From the NCBI GenBank assembly GCA_045110475.1, contig JBGCGC010000007.1:5338-69337 (forward strand): DNA of 64,000 nt, in the 5' to 3' direction. The translations under genes were made by a program, and so were the position numbers. Below are positions 9,226 to 17,763 of the stretch, in pieces. This stretch comes from Granulosicoccus sp045110475. GTDB taxonomy: Bacteria; Pseudomonadota; Gammaproteobacteria; Granulosicoccales; Granulosicoccaceae. Under the pieces are notes generated by a model. That model was not told the origin of the DNA and searched no databases. It worked only from the letters and a program-made list of their open reading frames with translations. Positions within the stretch are counted from its first letter, which is position 1. Each line of letters opens with the position of its first letter.

Positions 9226-9381
9226 TGCAGGCAGGCCAGACCGATTGGCATTTTTTGCTCTCTTGAGTACCAGTCCATAAATCAGGCAAAAATCGTCACC
9301 GCCAGAGTGGATTGGGAAAGATCAACGAGTAGCAAACTGCTATAACTCCAGTACTTACATGGTCCCGTCGATATACATTTA

Positions 9382-10404
9382 ATGAGACTGCACGCCCTGC
9401 AATACCTGCGGGCTGTCGCTGCGCTAGCCGTGGTGTACAGCCACTCGGTCATACAGGTAGAAAGCTACGAACAATTCCTCGGACACGCAGGAAGCTTTGG
9501 GGTTGACATTTTCTTTGTCATCTCTGGCTTCATCATGGTCTACATTGCCAAACCGAACGACACGCCCGGCGCTTTCTTTGCCAACCGTCTTCGTCGCGTC
9601 GTGCCGCTTTACTGGTTCTTCACCTTCCTTATGGCGGCAATCCTGCTGGCTATGCCGTCGGTGTTCAAGGCCACTGTGTTTGAGTGGAACACCTTCGTCA
9701 AGAGCCTGACGTTCATCCCGCACTGGAGTGGTGCCTACGACGGTTATGTGTGGCCCATTGTCGCACCAGGCTGGTCACTGATCTTCGAGATGTATTTCTA
9801 TCTGGTGTTTGCACTTTCGTTATTTCTTGCTAATCGATTTCGGGTTTTATTCATCACGCTGGTTATCTCGGCTGTATTTATCATCGGCACTATCAACAAC
9901 ACCGGTGAATCGGCAGCAGCTCAGTTTTTCGCAAAATCCATGGTCTTCGAGTTCATTCTCGGCATGCTACTGGCTGTCGCCTGGAAAAGTGGATTTCGAC
10001 TACCCTCATCAACCAGCTGGTATTTGTTACTGTTTGCATCCTGTCTATTGTTCCTCAATTTGCCCGGCCCTCGCATTGTCGAGTTCGGTATCCCGTCAAC
10101 GCTCATTGTCATGGCGTGCCTTTTTATCCGCATCAAACACTATGATTGGGCGGTTCTGCTGGGCGATGCTTCCTATGCGCTTTATCTAAGCCATATTTTT
10201 ACGTTGGGAGTTATGCGTAAATTCGTTGCACCCTTACTCGGTGAAGGACAGCTGGCAGCTTACCTGTTTGTCGCCCTCTCCCTGATCGTTTGTACCTTCG
10301 TCAGTATCCTTGTTCACCAGTATGTGGATAACTGGTTACTGCGTCATGAGCGGTTGCGATTTAACGTTGGCCGGGGACACTCGGTACAAACGGGCAAGGC
10401 ATGA
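9382..10404 (+). CDS. Acyltransferase-3 family membrane O-acyltransferase
   Basis: A 340-residue polytopic protein of the acyltransferase-3 family (OafA/NodX type). It starts with the family's RLHALQYLRAVAALAVVYSHS segment containing the conserved His21, then VDIFFVISGFIMVYIA and FFANRLRRVVPLYWFFT (the R-R-x-x-P-x-Y motif), and shows about ten hydrophobic segments ending in ALYLSHIF. Such enzymes move acyl groups, usually acetyl, onto surface polysaccharide or lipid. The upstream neighbours are two acetylesterase-like lipoproteins, so opposing O-acetylation activities may be encoded side by side. No strong Shine-Dalgarno sequence precedes the ATG. Confidence 0.88.
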   Translation: MRLHALQYLRAVAALAVVYSHSVIQVESYEQFLGHAGSFGVDIFFVISGFIMVYIAKPNDTPGAFFANRLRRVVPLYWFFTFLMAAILLAMPSVFKATVFEWNTFVKSLTFIPHWSGAYDGYVWPIVAPGWSLIFEMYFYLVFALSLFLANRFRVLFITLVISAVFIIGTINNTGESAAAQFFAKSMVFEFILGMLLAVAWKSGFRLPSSTSWYLLLFASCLLFLNLPGPRIVEFGIPSTLIVMACLFIRIKHYDWAVLLGDASYALYLSHIFTLGVMRKFVAPLLGEGQLAAYLFVALSLIVCTFVSILVHQYVDNWLLRHERLRFNVGRGHSVQTGKA

Positions 10405-10450
10405 CAACACTTATAAAACAGGATGGTTTGACCCGAGCAGACCTGACAAC

Positions 10451-10750
10451 ATGACTCGTAACTCAACATCGCCAGACTACGCACAGCTTTTCAATCTGCC
10501 TGAAACGCACACTCTTCGCCTCTCCAGCGTTCATCGAGAGGAGAAGAACAGCACGCTGTGCGAAACCCGCTGGCTTGCAGAACACGACGATAAGCAGAAA
10601 TTAATTGCACGTTTTCGCACATGGACTAACCGGTCGTTAACACCACCCTACCGCAGGCAACTGGGCTGGGAGCGTTTTTCATTGTCCGGAAATCTCCTGG
10701 ATCGCGAAGTCCGTTATTCGAAACGCGACAACCAGGAGTACTTGCACTGA
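10451..10750 (+). CDS. Small hypothetical protein
   Basis: A 99-residue frame starting at ATG 10451, 46 nt after the acyltransferase stop; the same frame is open further upstream but overlaps the acyltransferase gene. The protein is hydrophilic, with a C-terminal half reading PPYRRQLGWERFSLSG, and has no signal peptide or membrane segment. I do not recognise a family. It ends 4 nt from the convergent recQ stop. Support for being a real gene is its plausible composition and the exact fit of the gap. Confidence 0.5.
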   Translation: MTRNSTSPDYAQLFNLPETHTLRLSSVHREEKNSTLCETRWLAEHDDKQKLIARFRTWTNRSLTPPYRRQLGWERFSLSGNLLDREVRYSKRDNQEYLH

Positions 10751-10754
10751 CTCG

Positions 10755-12593
10755 CTAGCTATGCTCGCGTATCACCTCGAGAAAATCATCGCCATACTGC
10801 TCAAGCTTGTGACTGCCCACACCACTGACGTTGGCCATCTCACCCGTACTGCGGGGTTTGAGTGCAATCATATCGGCTAGCGTACTGTCATTGAAAACAA
10901 TATAAGCGGGAACGCCTGCCATATCACTGAGTTGTTTTCTCAGTTTTCGCAATGCTTCCCATAGAGGAAGGTCAGAATCGTTGATGTTGATCGCCGCCTT
11001 CTTGCTACGGCGACTGCCACTACTGGCTCCATTGCCAGCTGCTGCTCCCTTGTCCAGTTTACGAAAATGCAGGTTTTTTTCGCCACGCAAAACAGGCCTG
11101 GATTCTTCGGTAAGCATGACTGATCCATGCCCATCAACATCCACAGCCAGCAGTCCGCAAGCAATAAGTTGCCGGTAAAGATTGCGCCACTCACTGACTG
11201 ACAAATCGCCGCCAATACCAAACGTGGACTGCTCATCATGACCAAAACGCACGATGCGTTCCGATGATTTACCCAGCAGAACATCAATCAGATAAGTAAC
11301 GCCAAACCGTTGACCGGTACGATATACGCAAGACAGCGCCTTGCGCGCCGCCTCCGTTGCATCCCAGGTCTGTGGCGGATTAAGACAATTGTCGCAGTTA
11401 CCACAGGGTTGCTCTAGCGTGTCGCCAAAATAGCTGAGTAATGACTGTCGACGACAGGTCGTGAGTTCTGCCAGACCCAGCATTGTTTCCAGTTTGTGGT
11501 TCTCCAGACGCTTGTGCTTTTCATCGGCATCCGATTGCGCCATCATCGACCGCAGGTTGATGACATCCTGAAGCCCATAGGCCATCCAGGCGTTCGAAGG
11601 TAATCCGTCCCGACCGGCACGCCCGGTCTCCTGGTAATAAGCCTCGACACTTTTGGGGAGATTAAGGTGCGCAACAAAGCGCACATCAGGCTTGTCGATT
11701 CCCATGCCGAACGCAATCGTGGCAACCACGATAAGGCCGTCCTCACGCAAGAAACGTTTCTGGTTTTTTTCACGCTCAGTGGCTGCTAGACCCGCGTGAT
11801 AGGCCACTGCTGATCTGCCATTGTCGTTTAGCCACTGAGCCGTTTGTTCAACTTTTTTTCTTGACAGGCAATAGACGATGCCAGCATCGCCGCGGTGATG
11901 CTCATCGAGAAACGCAAGCATTGCCTGCCGTGCATTAGCCGGATCGCCAATGCTGTAACGTATATTGGGCCGATCAAAACTGCTGACAAACTTCGCCGCA
12001 TTGCCAAGCTGAAGGTTGTTGGCAATCTCGACACGGGTGCGCTCGTCAGCGGTTGCCGTCAATGCGATGCGCGGTACCGTCGGGAAGCGTTCTGCCAGTA
12101 CGGACAAGCCCATATACTCCTTGCGAAAATCATGTCCCCATTGTGAAACGCAATGCGCCTCGTCAATCGCGAACAAGGCGATATCAGCCTGATCCAGCAG
12201 CGCTAGCATGTTGGGCATAAGCAATCGCTCTGGCGCTACATACAACATATCCAGTTCGCCTGCCAGCAACGCTCGCTCGGTTTGCTGTACGGCACGCGAA
12301 TCCATTGATGAATTGATAAAAGCGGCGTTCAGATTCAAGGCATTGAGTGCATCGACCTGATCTTGCATCAATGCGATCAGCGGCGAGACAATAACGCCAG
12401 TGCCGGCTCGCACTAACGATGGCACCTGATAGCACAGCGACTTGCCGCCACCGGTGGGCATAAGCACGAGCGCATCATCACCGGCTATAACGGTACTGAC
12501 GATTTCGTGCTGTTGACCACGAAATTGTTCGTAGCCATAAATGGATTGAAGGATATCCAGCGCTTCCTGGGACATGATGGTATGTGTCGACAT
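10755..12593 (-). CDS. recQ: ATP-dependent DNA helicase RecQ
   Basis: A RecQ-family 3'-5' DNA helicase. The start at 12593 is chosen because AAGGAGG lies 4 nt upstream, giving 612 residues, close to E. coli RecQ; the frame itself extends 26 codons further. Domains in order: helicase core with Walker A MPTGGGKS (about 45-52), DEAH box (about 144-147) followed by CVSQWGHDFR, motif VI ending in YYQETGRAGRDG; the RQC zinc module with CGNCDNC; winged helix; and a C-terminal HRDC domain (LWEALRKLRKQLSD... to the end). Expected role: recombination-dependent fork repair. Confidence 0.96.
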   Translation of the reverse strand: MSTHTIMSQEALDILQSIYGYEQFRGQQHEIVSTVIAGDDALVLMPTGGGKSLCYQVPSLVRAGTGVIVSPLIALMQDQVDALNALNLNAAFINSSMDSRAVQQTERALLAGELDMLYVAPERLLMPNMLALLDQADIALFAIDEAHCVSQWGHDFRKEYMGLSVLAERFPTVPRIALTATADERTRVEIANNLQLGNAAKFVSSFDRPNIRYSIGDPANARQAMLAFLDEHHRGDAGIVYCLSRKKVEQTAQWLNDNGRSAVAYHAGLAATEREKNQKRFLREDGLIVVATIAFGMGIDKPDVRFVAHLNLPKSVEAYYQETGRAGRDGLPSNAWMAYGLQDVINLRSMMAQSDADEKHKRLENHKLETMLGLAELTTCRRQSLLSYFGDTLEQPCGNCDNCLNPPQTWDATEAARKALSCVYRTGQRFGVTYLIDVLLGKSSERIVRFGHDEQSTFGIGGDLSVSEWRNLYRQLIACGLLAVDVDGHGSVMLTEESRPVLRGEKNLHFRKLDKGAAAGNGASSGSRRSKKAAININDSDLPLWEALRKLRKQLSDMAGVPAYIVFNDSTLADMIALKPRSTGEMANVSGVGSHKLEQYGDDFLEVIREHS

Positions 12594-12762
12594 TTCGCCT
12601 CCTTGCGAATGGTGATATCGGTGAAAACACGGTGTGTTTCCGCTGCTCTGGCCAGAGTCATCTATGACCACCCGGCTCGAGCACAGAGTTTATCTGAACG
12701 CTGCCGGTTTAGTGGTAAATATCATGGAATATCACACTCGCCTGCCAGTGCAGCATTAGCTT

Positions 12763-13512
12763 TCAGACGCTGTGAATCCTCGCGGCGTAGGCGTCTCGCC
12801 ATTGAGTGTACTGGTCCACGATCGACTGCATTGAAGATGCCTCGAAGTCACGCAAGCCACTGAGTACCATGTTCTTCTCGCCTGATCCGATGACATCATC
12901 TGCCAGTTGGATGTCAAATTGGAGCCGCACCGCCCCCTTGCGTCCATTGACACTGATATCGGTATCAGACAGCTGTAGCGTCACATCGGTAGATTTTTCA
13001 TCAAATTGAGCCGGCAAACACCAGTCCGCGTTCAGATCAATGGCCATATCCTTGTAGATAACCAGCGGTCTGTCCGGGTTGATCATGACATTGGCACTGC
13101 GCATCAGAGGAACCAGAATGTCAGGGAAAGTCTGTCCCGAGAACCTCACGTAGGCCTCACTCAAGGCGGAGACGAACCCGGCGTGAGTCAGTCGCTCACC
13201 TTTGAGGTACAGACTCAGCAATGCGCGATCCCGATCATCAACGATATGCGCCTGCTCGGTGATGGTCTCCTGCAGACGTATGCGAGTCTCACCCCCAAGC
13301 ATGCCTGAAAACTGAACCGCTGTTGTGTGAGCTACCCCATACTGTCGAAGCAGTACACAGAACAGAAGATCACCCGGTACGCAAAAACGCTTACTGCCCG
13401 GATCATGTATGGGATTGAAGTCCTGTGCAATGCCTTTGGCGAACGCGCTGCCCTGATTTTCAGTAAACGATACTGTGCCATCCTGTTGCGAGAAGTACTG
13501 AGCGAGATCCAT
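12763..13512 (-). CDS. DUF3581 family protein
   Basis: The protein from ATG 13512 (MDLAQYFSQQ) has 249 residues. It carries the signature FAKGIAQDFNPIHDPGSKRFCVPGDLLF near the N-terminus, characteristic of the DUF3581 family of Gammaproteobacteria and reminiscent of the hydratase loop of MaoC-like hot-dog proteins (D-F-N-x-x-H). The function is not known; a hot-dog fold role in acyl-thioester chemistry is only a guess. The open frame begins 29 codons earlier, but family members start near the chosen ATG. It is transcribed towards recQ with a 169-nt gap. Confidence 0.85.
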   Translation of the reverse strand: MDLAQYFSQQDGTVSFTENQGSAFAKGIAQDFNPIHDPGSKRFCVPGDLLFCVLLRQYGVAHTTAVQFSGMLGGETRIRLQETITEQAHIVDDRDRALLSLYLKGERLTHAGFVSALSEAYVRFSGQTFPDILVPLMRSANVMINPDRPLVIYKDMAIDLNADWCLPAQFDEKSTDVTLQLSDTDISVNGRKGAVRLQFDIQLADDVIGSGEKNMVLSGLRDFEASSMQSIVDQYTQWRDAYAARIHSV

Positions 13513-13653
13513 GATTGGGCCTAAGCGGTCGGAGTTACGTGTATGGTCGCAAACCGCCGGCGCGGTAGCAACTGTTTCACGCATGAGCAACTGTTTCACA
13601 CAGGCGTGGATAAAAAGTGGCAGCAGCTTGCTGACAAGCGCGTGCGGCCTGAT

Positions 13654-14229
13654 TCAGCGCCAGGCAGCCAGAAGCCTATCGAAGTGCTGATACCGTGCGT
13701 CCGACAACGAGACGTGGCGTGGGTAGGTAGGTTCTCCCCGGTCCGGCAAGGTTGGCAGATTCCAGCCGCGGGTTGAGCGCAACAGTTGCTGCAGACCCTC
13801 CTCTCCAAAACGCCTAAGATACCCGGCCATGACGCAGTCCACATAACTTTGTGCGATGGGATGCTCGTCATCAGCGAGCAGCCTGTTCACTTCAAGACTG
13901 CGATAGATATAGATTGTTTCAGCACTGACGCCGTTGGGCAACACAAAATCTGTCGCTGACAGTCCCATTCTCTCGTACCCGTATTCACGGGCATCGAGGC
14001 CGTCGAGCTCACTCAATGGAATACGCACCAGCACACCATCGATACTGCCCTGTGCAGGTTCAACACTGAGCGATGTACACGCCAGGCGGGCGTCAGTATT
14101 GGTTACGCGATGGTTCCATACTCGTCGCCAGCCTTTGAGTGTGACGTTAATGGCCTCTTCACCCTTGGGGCGGGTATCACGATTTACCAGAGAGCCGTAG
14201 CCGAAATAGTTAATCCACTGCGAGGACAT
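13654..14229 (-). CDS. Gamma-glutamylcyclotransferase-like protein
   Basis: From ATG 14229 the product has 191 residues. It has the GGCT fold hallmarks: INYFGYGSLVN (the YGSL oxyanion/glycine loop) at the N-terminus and LDAREYGYERM around residue 80, which holds the conserved acidic residue. Family members cleave gamma-glutamyl-amino acids or Cys-Gly adducts to 5-oxoproline; the substrate cannot be told here. An upstream in-frame ATG at 14244 is possible. It lies 141 nt from the DUF3581 start and is transcribed in the same direction. Confidence 0.8.
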   Translation of the reverse strand: MSSQWINYFGYGSLVNRDTRPKGEEAINVTLKGWRRVWNHRVTNTDARLACTSLSVEPAQGSIDGVLVRIPLSELDGLDAREYGYERMGLSATDFVLPNGVSAETIYIYRSLEVNRLLADDEHPIAQSYVDCVMAGYLRRFGEEGLQQLLRSTRGWNLPTLPDRGEPTYPRHVSLSDARYQHFDRLLAAWR

Positions 14230-14355
14230 AGTCAAGGTGTGCAAGTTGTGCTTGTTTGATCCGCATAAGGGGGCCTGTTCTGACCCTTTTTTATCTCACG
14301 CAAGGCTTGAAATTGCGACGTCGATTGTACACATGCCTGGCGAAAGGGCCGTATC

Positions 14356-15036
14356 ATGGGGTATATGATCGAATTACCATCCATTATCGCAAGGAGTAGC
14401 GTCCGAATGGTCACGCACTCACGCTTTCGCGTGCTTGCCATGTGCGTATCATTTTGCATGCCGGTATCCGCAAGCCTGGCCTCCACGCTCGATCCGCAAG
14501 CACAAGTCAAAGCTCGGCAAATTGCTGATCAGACGCTTTGGCAGCAGCCTCGATCCAATAATGAAAACAGGCATCCACTAGGCGTACAGACGCTCTCCAT
14601 TGAAGCGCTGGAGAGCAAACATCGTTCGGCTGCGTCAGTACTGACGGTTTATCAGTATCACTACGATTTGAAGCAGGCGCGCAAGCTCACTGTCGACACC
14701 GGGCATGCTCAATTACTAAAATCCCAGGCGGTCAATTCAGTGCACCTGCCGCTTAATCAGACAGAGATCAATTACGCCACCCGACTGCTTCAGGCGCGGG
14801 CTGAAATTATCGAGCAACTACGCAATGAGCAGATAAAACGCGGACGCACCGCCTTCTCATCGTTATCAGAGCTCGATGTCAAAGCCAGCATCCATGAACC
14901 ACTTGACGCATCAGACCCATGCTACCGGCAACGTTGTGCCTTACTCTCCCTGTTTGACAACACGCGTACCGTATTTTCTGCGGAGCCTGTTGTCAATTTG
15001 GAGACTCAGCAGATCAAACGCCTCGGTGTGCCATGA
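14356..15036 (+). CDS. Secreted small partner protein of copper-amine-oxidase-like cassette 1 (N2/N3- or PepSY-like)
   Basis: A 226-residue protein with an N-terminal hydrophobic stretch (VLAMCVSFCMPVSASLAS) likely to be a signal peptide; ATG 14407 is an alternative start. After it, two alpha/beta repeats can be drawn: a beta region ending YDLKQARKLTVDTGHAQLL, the segment VHLPLNQTEINYATRLLQAR, then a second beta region ending EPVVNLETQQIKRL. The same architecture is seen in the product at 41971-42807, which also precedes an amine-oxidase-like gene. The pattern resembles the N2/N3 domains of copper amine oxidases (HPL-x-x-x-E-I-x-x-A, then R...VDL). This would make it a split-off N-terminal half; that is inference. 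Its stop overlaps the next ATG (ATGA). Confidence 0.6.
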   Translation: MGYMIELPSIIARSSVRMVTHSRFRVLAMCVSFCMPVSASLASTLDPQAQVKARQIADQTLWQQPRSNNENRHPLGVQTLSIEALESKHRSAASVLTVYQYHYDLKQARKLTVDTGHAQLLKSQAVNSVHLPLNQTEINYATRLLQARAEIIEQLRNEQIKRGRTAFSSLSELDVKASIHEPLDASDPCYRQRCALLSLFDNTRTVFSAEPVVNLETQQIKRLGVP

Positions 15037-16202
15037 ACAGAAGGCGATTGCCATGGGTTTTGGTCGTTGTTGTGCTGGTGGCTACGTTGAAAATACAGGC
15101 CGCCAATGCCGTTGTCGACAATTGCGGTGAAGCCACTCGACTGGAACAGTCCTTCAGTTCGGGGGCCGCTTGGGCGATTTGTGTCAGCGTTGATGAAAAG
15201 CATGCTCTGGAACTCAGTTCGGTGCACTACCGCGCCCCCGGAGATACCATGCGCTCGGTGCTGGAACAAATGCATCTGGGGCAGATCCTCGTGCACCATC
15301 ACCATGAAACCGAATCTCGCGCGCAGATAGTCGACGACTCTCAGAGCCGACTGCTGGCAATGAACAACCGCACCTGCGAAGGTTCGTCAATGCTCGACTA
15401 TCGTGGAAACATGACGCTATGCAGCCATGTGCGCGATAATAGAATTCTGGCAAAGTACGCACAGCGACCCGCGGTACACAGTCAACGCTGGGAACTGTTC
15501 AGTGCCCTGCAGCGTGACGGTCTTGTTTATACCGTATCAGTAAGTCTGACCGAAGATGGACAGATCGTGCCGGCTGTTTCTCTCTCCGGACGCGCCCCGG
15601 AGTCTTTGACTAACCCTTCATTCAGTGAAGCCCTGCCAGCCAGTGGACAAAATCTGGTGCGTGCGACGGTTCTGGTGACCTGGCGAATGGTGTTTAATCT
15701 GGATAACAGCGACTACGATCAGGTGCAGCAATTTGACTTTCCATTAAATACAACACAGAACAACACGCGCCCCATGCAAGTCAGCGCACTTGACACCGAA
15801 CAGTTTTCCAATGTTGATCGAGGCAGTTTTCGCGGCTGGCGCATCAGTGACACAAGCGGTAGCGGCTACTATCTGGATCCGTCGAACAATGGATTCAGTT
15901 TCGGAAGCCGGGAGCACAACTGGACGCAATTTGATCTTGCACTTACCCGATATCGTCCTTGCGAACGTTATGCCTTAAAGAATCCATCCTTGTATGAAGG
16001 AGACGCACGCTGCGGAACCAATCTGGACGATTTTGTCAGCGATGAAATCATGACAGATACCCACCCGGTTTTATGGTTTAGCCAGTCAAGAACCCTGCAT
16101 CCGAGTAACGAAGACTGGCCTGCCATCAGTAATTTTTATCAATCGTTTACGCTATTCCCCCATGACTGGACATCAACATCACCTTTTGAGGTGATTCAGT
16201 GA
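15033..16202 (+). CDS. Secreted degenerate copper-amine-oxidase-like protein (predicted pseudoenzyme)
   Basis: A 389-residue exported protein (signal peptide MNRRRLPWVLVVVVLVATLK...). It aligns throughout with the next gene product: HALELSSVHYRAPG, CEGSSMLDYRGNMTLC, SLTEDGQIVPAVSLSG, RATVLVTWRMVFNLDN and LHPSNEDWPAISNFYQSF correspond in order to catalytic-domain segments of copper amine oxidases. However the copper-binding H-x-H is replaced (VLVTWR), the precursor tyrosine of the TPQ cofactor is not conserved, and the catalytic Asp position is not Asp. A single His remains in the LHPSNED block. A HHHH run near residue 88-91 could bind metal. It is therefore probably a non-catalytic partner of the next product. 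Both junctions overlap (ATGA, GTGA). Confidence 0.65.
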   Translation: MNRRRLPWVLVVVVLVATLKIQAANAVVDNCGEATRLEQSFSSGAAWAICVSVDEKHALELSSVHYRAPGDTMRSVLEQMHLGQILVHHHHETESRAQIVDDSQSRLLAMNNRTCEGSSMLDYRGNMTLCSHVRDNRILAKYAQRPAVHSQRWELFSALQRDGLVYTVSVSLTEDGQIVPAVSLSGRAPESLTNPSFSEALPASGQNLVRATVLVTWRMVFNLDNSDYDQVQQFDFPLNTTQNNTRPMQVSALDTEQFSNVDRGSFRGWRISDTSGSGYYLDPSNNGFSFGSREHNWTQFDLALTRYRPCERYALKNPSLYEGDARCGTNLDDFVSDEIMTDTHPVLWFSQSRTLHPSNEDWPAISNFYQSFTLFPHDWTSTSPFEVIQ

Positions 16203-17752
16203 CGATGACAACACGGGTCAGACGGTTCAGCGTGCCATTGCTGATGTTGTGCATGGCTCTGCTCAGCGTAGACGTCGCAGCTCAAGCCAATTGCCCCGCG
16301 CTGTCTCGCATCACTCATGACTTTGATAATGGCGCACGCTGGGATCTTTGTTGGGAATCTCGCATTCGTGAAAATCTGGTGCTCAGTGATATTCACTACA
16401 CCCCGCCTGGTAAAGAGGCTGTGCGCATCATGGGCTCTGCCAGGTTGAGCCAGTTGCATGTAGCCTATGATGACAGCAACGTGACGTACAACGACGTTAC
16501 ACAGTACGGGCTTGGCGGAAGCTACCTGCAAAGTCTGACGCAGGCCGATTGTCCCGATGGCAAACTTCTGGAAATCCAGACAAGACCCTCGTTATGCTTG
16601 TGGCAGACTCAGGCTGATAATGGGTATCGGACGCCAACACAAGCCGTACGCGCCGACAGTATCAATCTTTTTTCTGTCTCTCAGGTAGGCGCCTATGCAT
16701 ACATTACAAGCTGGACGTTTTACGACAATGGATCGTTCCAACCGGAAGTTGGTGCCACCGGAGCACTGCAACGAGGCACTGACGACGTCACCGTGCCTTT
16801 CGGGCGAGTGTTACGAGGCGATCCAGAAAAATTATGGTTATCGCATACTCACAATTACTACTGGCGACTGGATTTCGATATTGGTGAATCGGCCACTGAT
16901 GACTACGTCTCTGAGCTGCGCTACGTTACTGATGCACTCGGACGCCGGGCGTTGAGTAACCAGGTATTCACGACTGAGCAGGCTCGGCGTATTAGTCCCG
17001 CGGCCCAGCAGGTCTGGCGTATCATCGATGAAAAAACCTCATCAGGTTATCAACTTTCGCCTGAGCGCAATGGCCATCGTTTTGAACGTGCGGATATCGA
17101 GCCTTACACCAACTTTGATTTCTTTGTAACCGTCGGTAACGATTGCGAACGCTTTGCCAGCCAGAACGCACGCTTTAATCCGGACTGCCTCAATCATGTC
17201 CTGCAATTTGTCGACGGGCAATCCGTGCAGGGCGCAGACATCGTTGTGTGGAATCGTGTGTCATTTCATCATGTGCCTCGTAGTGAAGATCAACGGCATA
17301 TGCACACGCATTGGGACGGCTTTATGATCACGCCAGTGAATCTGCTGGCAGGCACCAGCGAACTGGCTGGACGCCCAAACACCAGCCCCATATTTGCCTC
17401 ATTACCGAACAGACAATCGGCGTTGGGGACACTGATTCATGAAGATACAGTCCGCGCCTTTGATGCTGACGGAGACATGCTGACTTACTCCGCCAGCGGA
17501 CTACCCATCGGTGTCGGGATTCGTCCTGATGGTCACCTTCACGGTTACCCGCTGGTTGAGGGAAGTTATCTGGTTAACGTTACCGCATACGACGATCAGT
17601 CTAAAAGCGATACCAGCTTCACCTGGACCATAGGCAACCCATCAACTCTTGCCACTACCGGTTCGGGTGGCTTGTCCGTCCCGGTTCTACTCAGCGGTGC
17701 GGTGCTGACAATCATGTTCATTGGCGCAGGCCGATTTAAACGACCCGCATGA
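16199..17752 (+). CDS. Secreted copper-amine-oxidase-like protein with GlyGly-type C-terminal anchor
   Basis: A 517-residue exported protein (GTG 16199; ATG 16205 is an alternative). Residues about 40-385 match the catalytic domain of copper amine oxidases: NLVLSDIHYTPPG, NDVTQYGLGG (catalytic-base Asp99), VGAYAYITSWTFYDNG (Tyr166 at the TPQ-precursor position, but the usual Asn before it is Ala), SHTHNYYWRLDFDIG (His216/His218) and VSFHHVPRSEDQ (third copper His). The core is shorter than a normal enzyme and lacks N2/N3, which may be supplied by the gene at 14356. Residues about 395-485 look like a cadherin/He-PIG module. The end TGSGGLS plus a hydrophobic helix plus GRFKRPA resembles a GlyGly-CTERM sorting signal. 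Confidence 0.75.
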   Translation: MTMTTRVRRFSVPLLMLCMALLSVDVAAQANCPALSRITHDFDNGARWDLCWESRIRENLVLSDIHYTPPGKEAVRIMGSARLSQLHVAYDDSNVTYNDVTQYGLGGSYLQSLTQADCPDGKLLEIQTRPSLCLWQTQADNGYRTPTQAVRADSINLFSVSQVGAYAYITSWTFYDNGSFQPEVGATGALQRGTDDVTVPFGRVLRGDPEKLWLSHTHNYYWRLDFDIGESATDDYVSELRYVTDALGRRALSNQVFTTEQARRISPAAQQVWRIIDEKTSSGYQLSPERNGHRFERADIEPYTNFDFFVTVGNDCERFASQNARFNPDCLNHVLQFVDGQSVQGADIVVWNRVSFHHVPRSEDQRHMHTHWDGFMITPVNLLAGTSELAGRPNTSPIFASLPNRQSALGTLIHEDTVRAFDADGDMLTYSASGLPIGVGIRPDGHLHGYPLVEGSYLVNVTAYDDQSKSDTSFTWTIGNPSTLATTGSGGLSVPVLLSGAVLTIMFIGAGRFKRPA

Positions 17753-17763
17753 TCAGACACGGC

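Noticed and set aside
10401..10454. 17-codon leader frame ending in ATGA at the start of the small gene at 10451
   Set aside because: The stop-start overlap is suggestive of coupling, but the frame overlaps the acyltransferase stop and has no ribosome-binding site.
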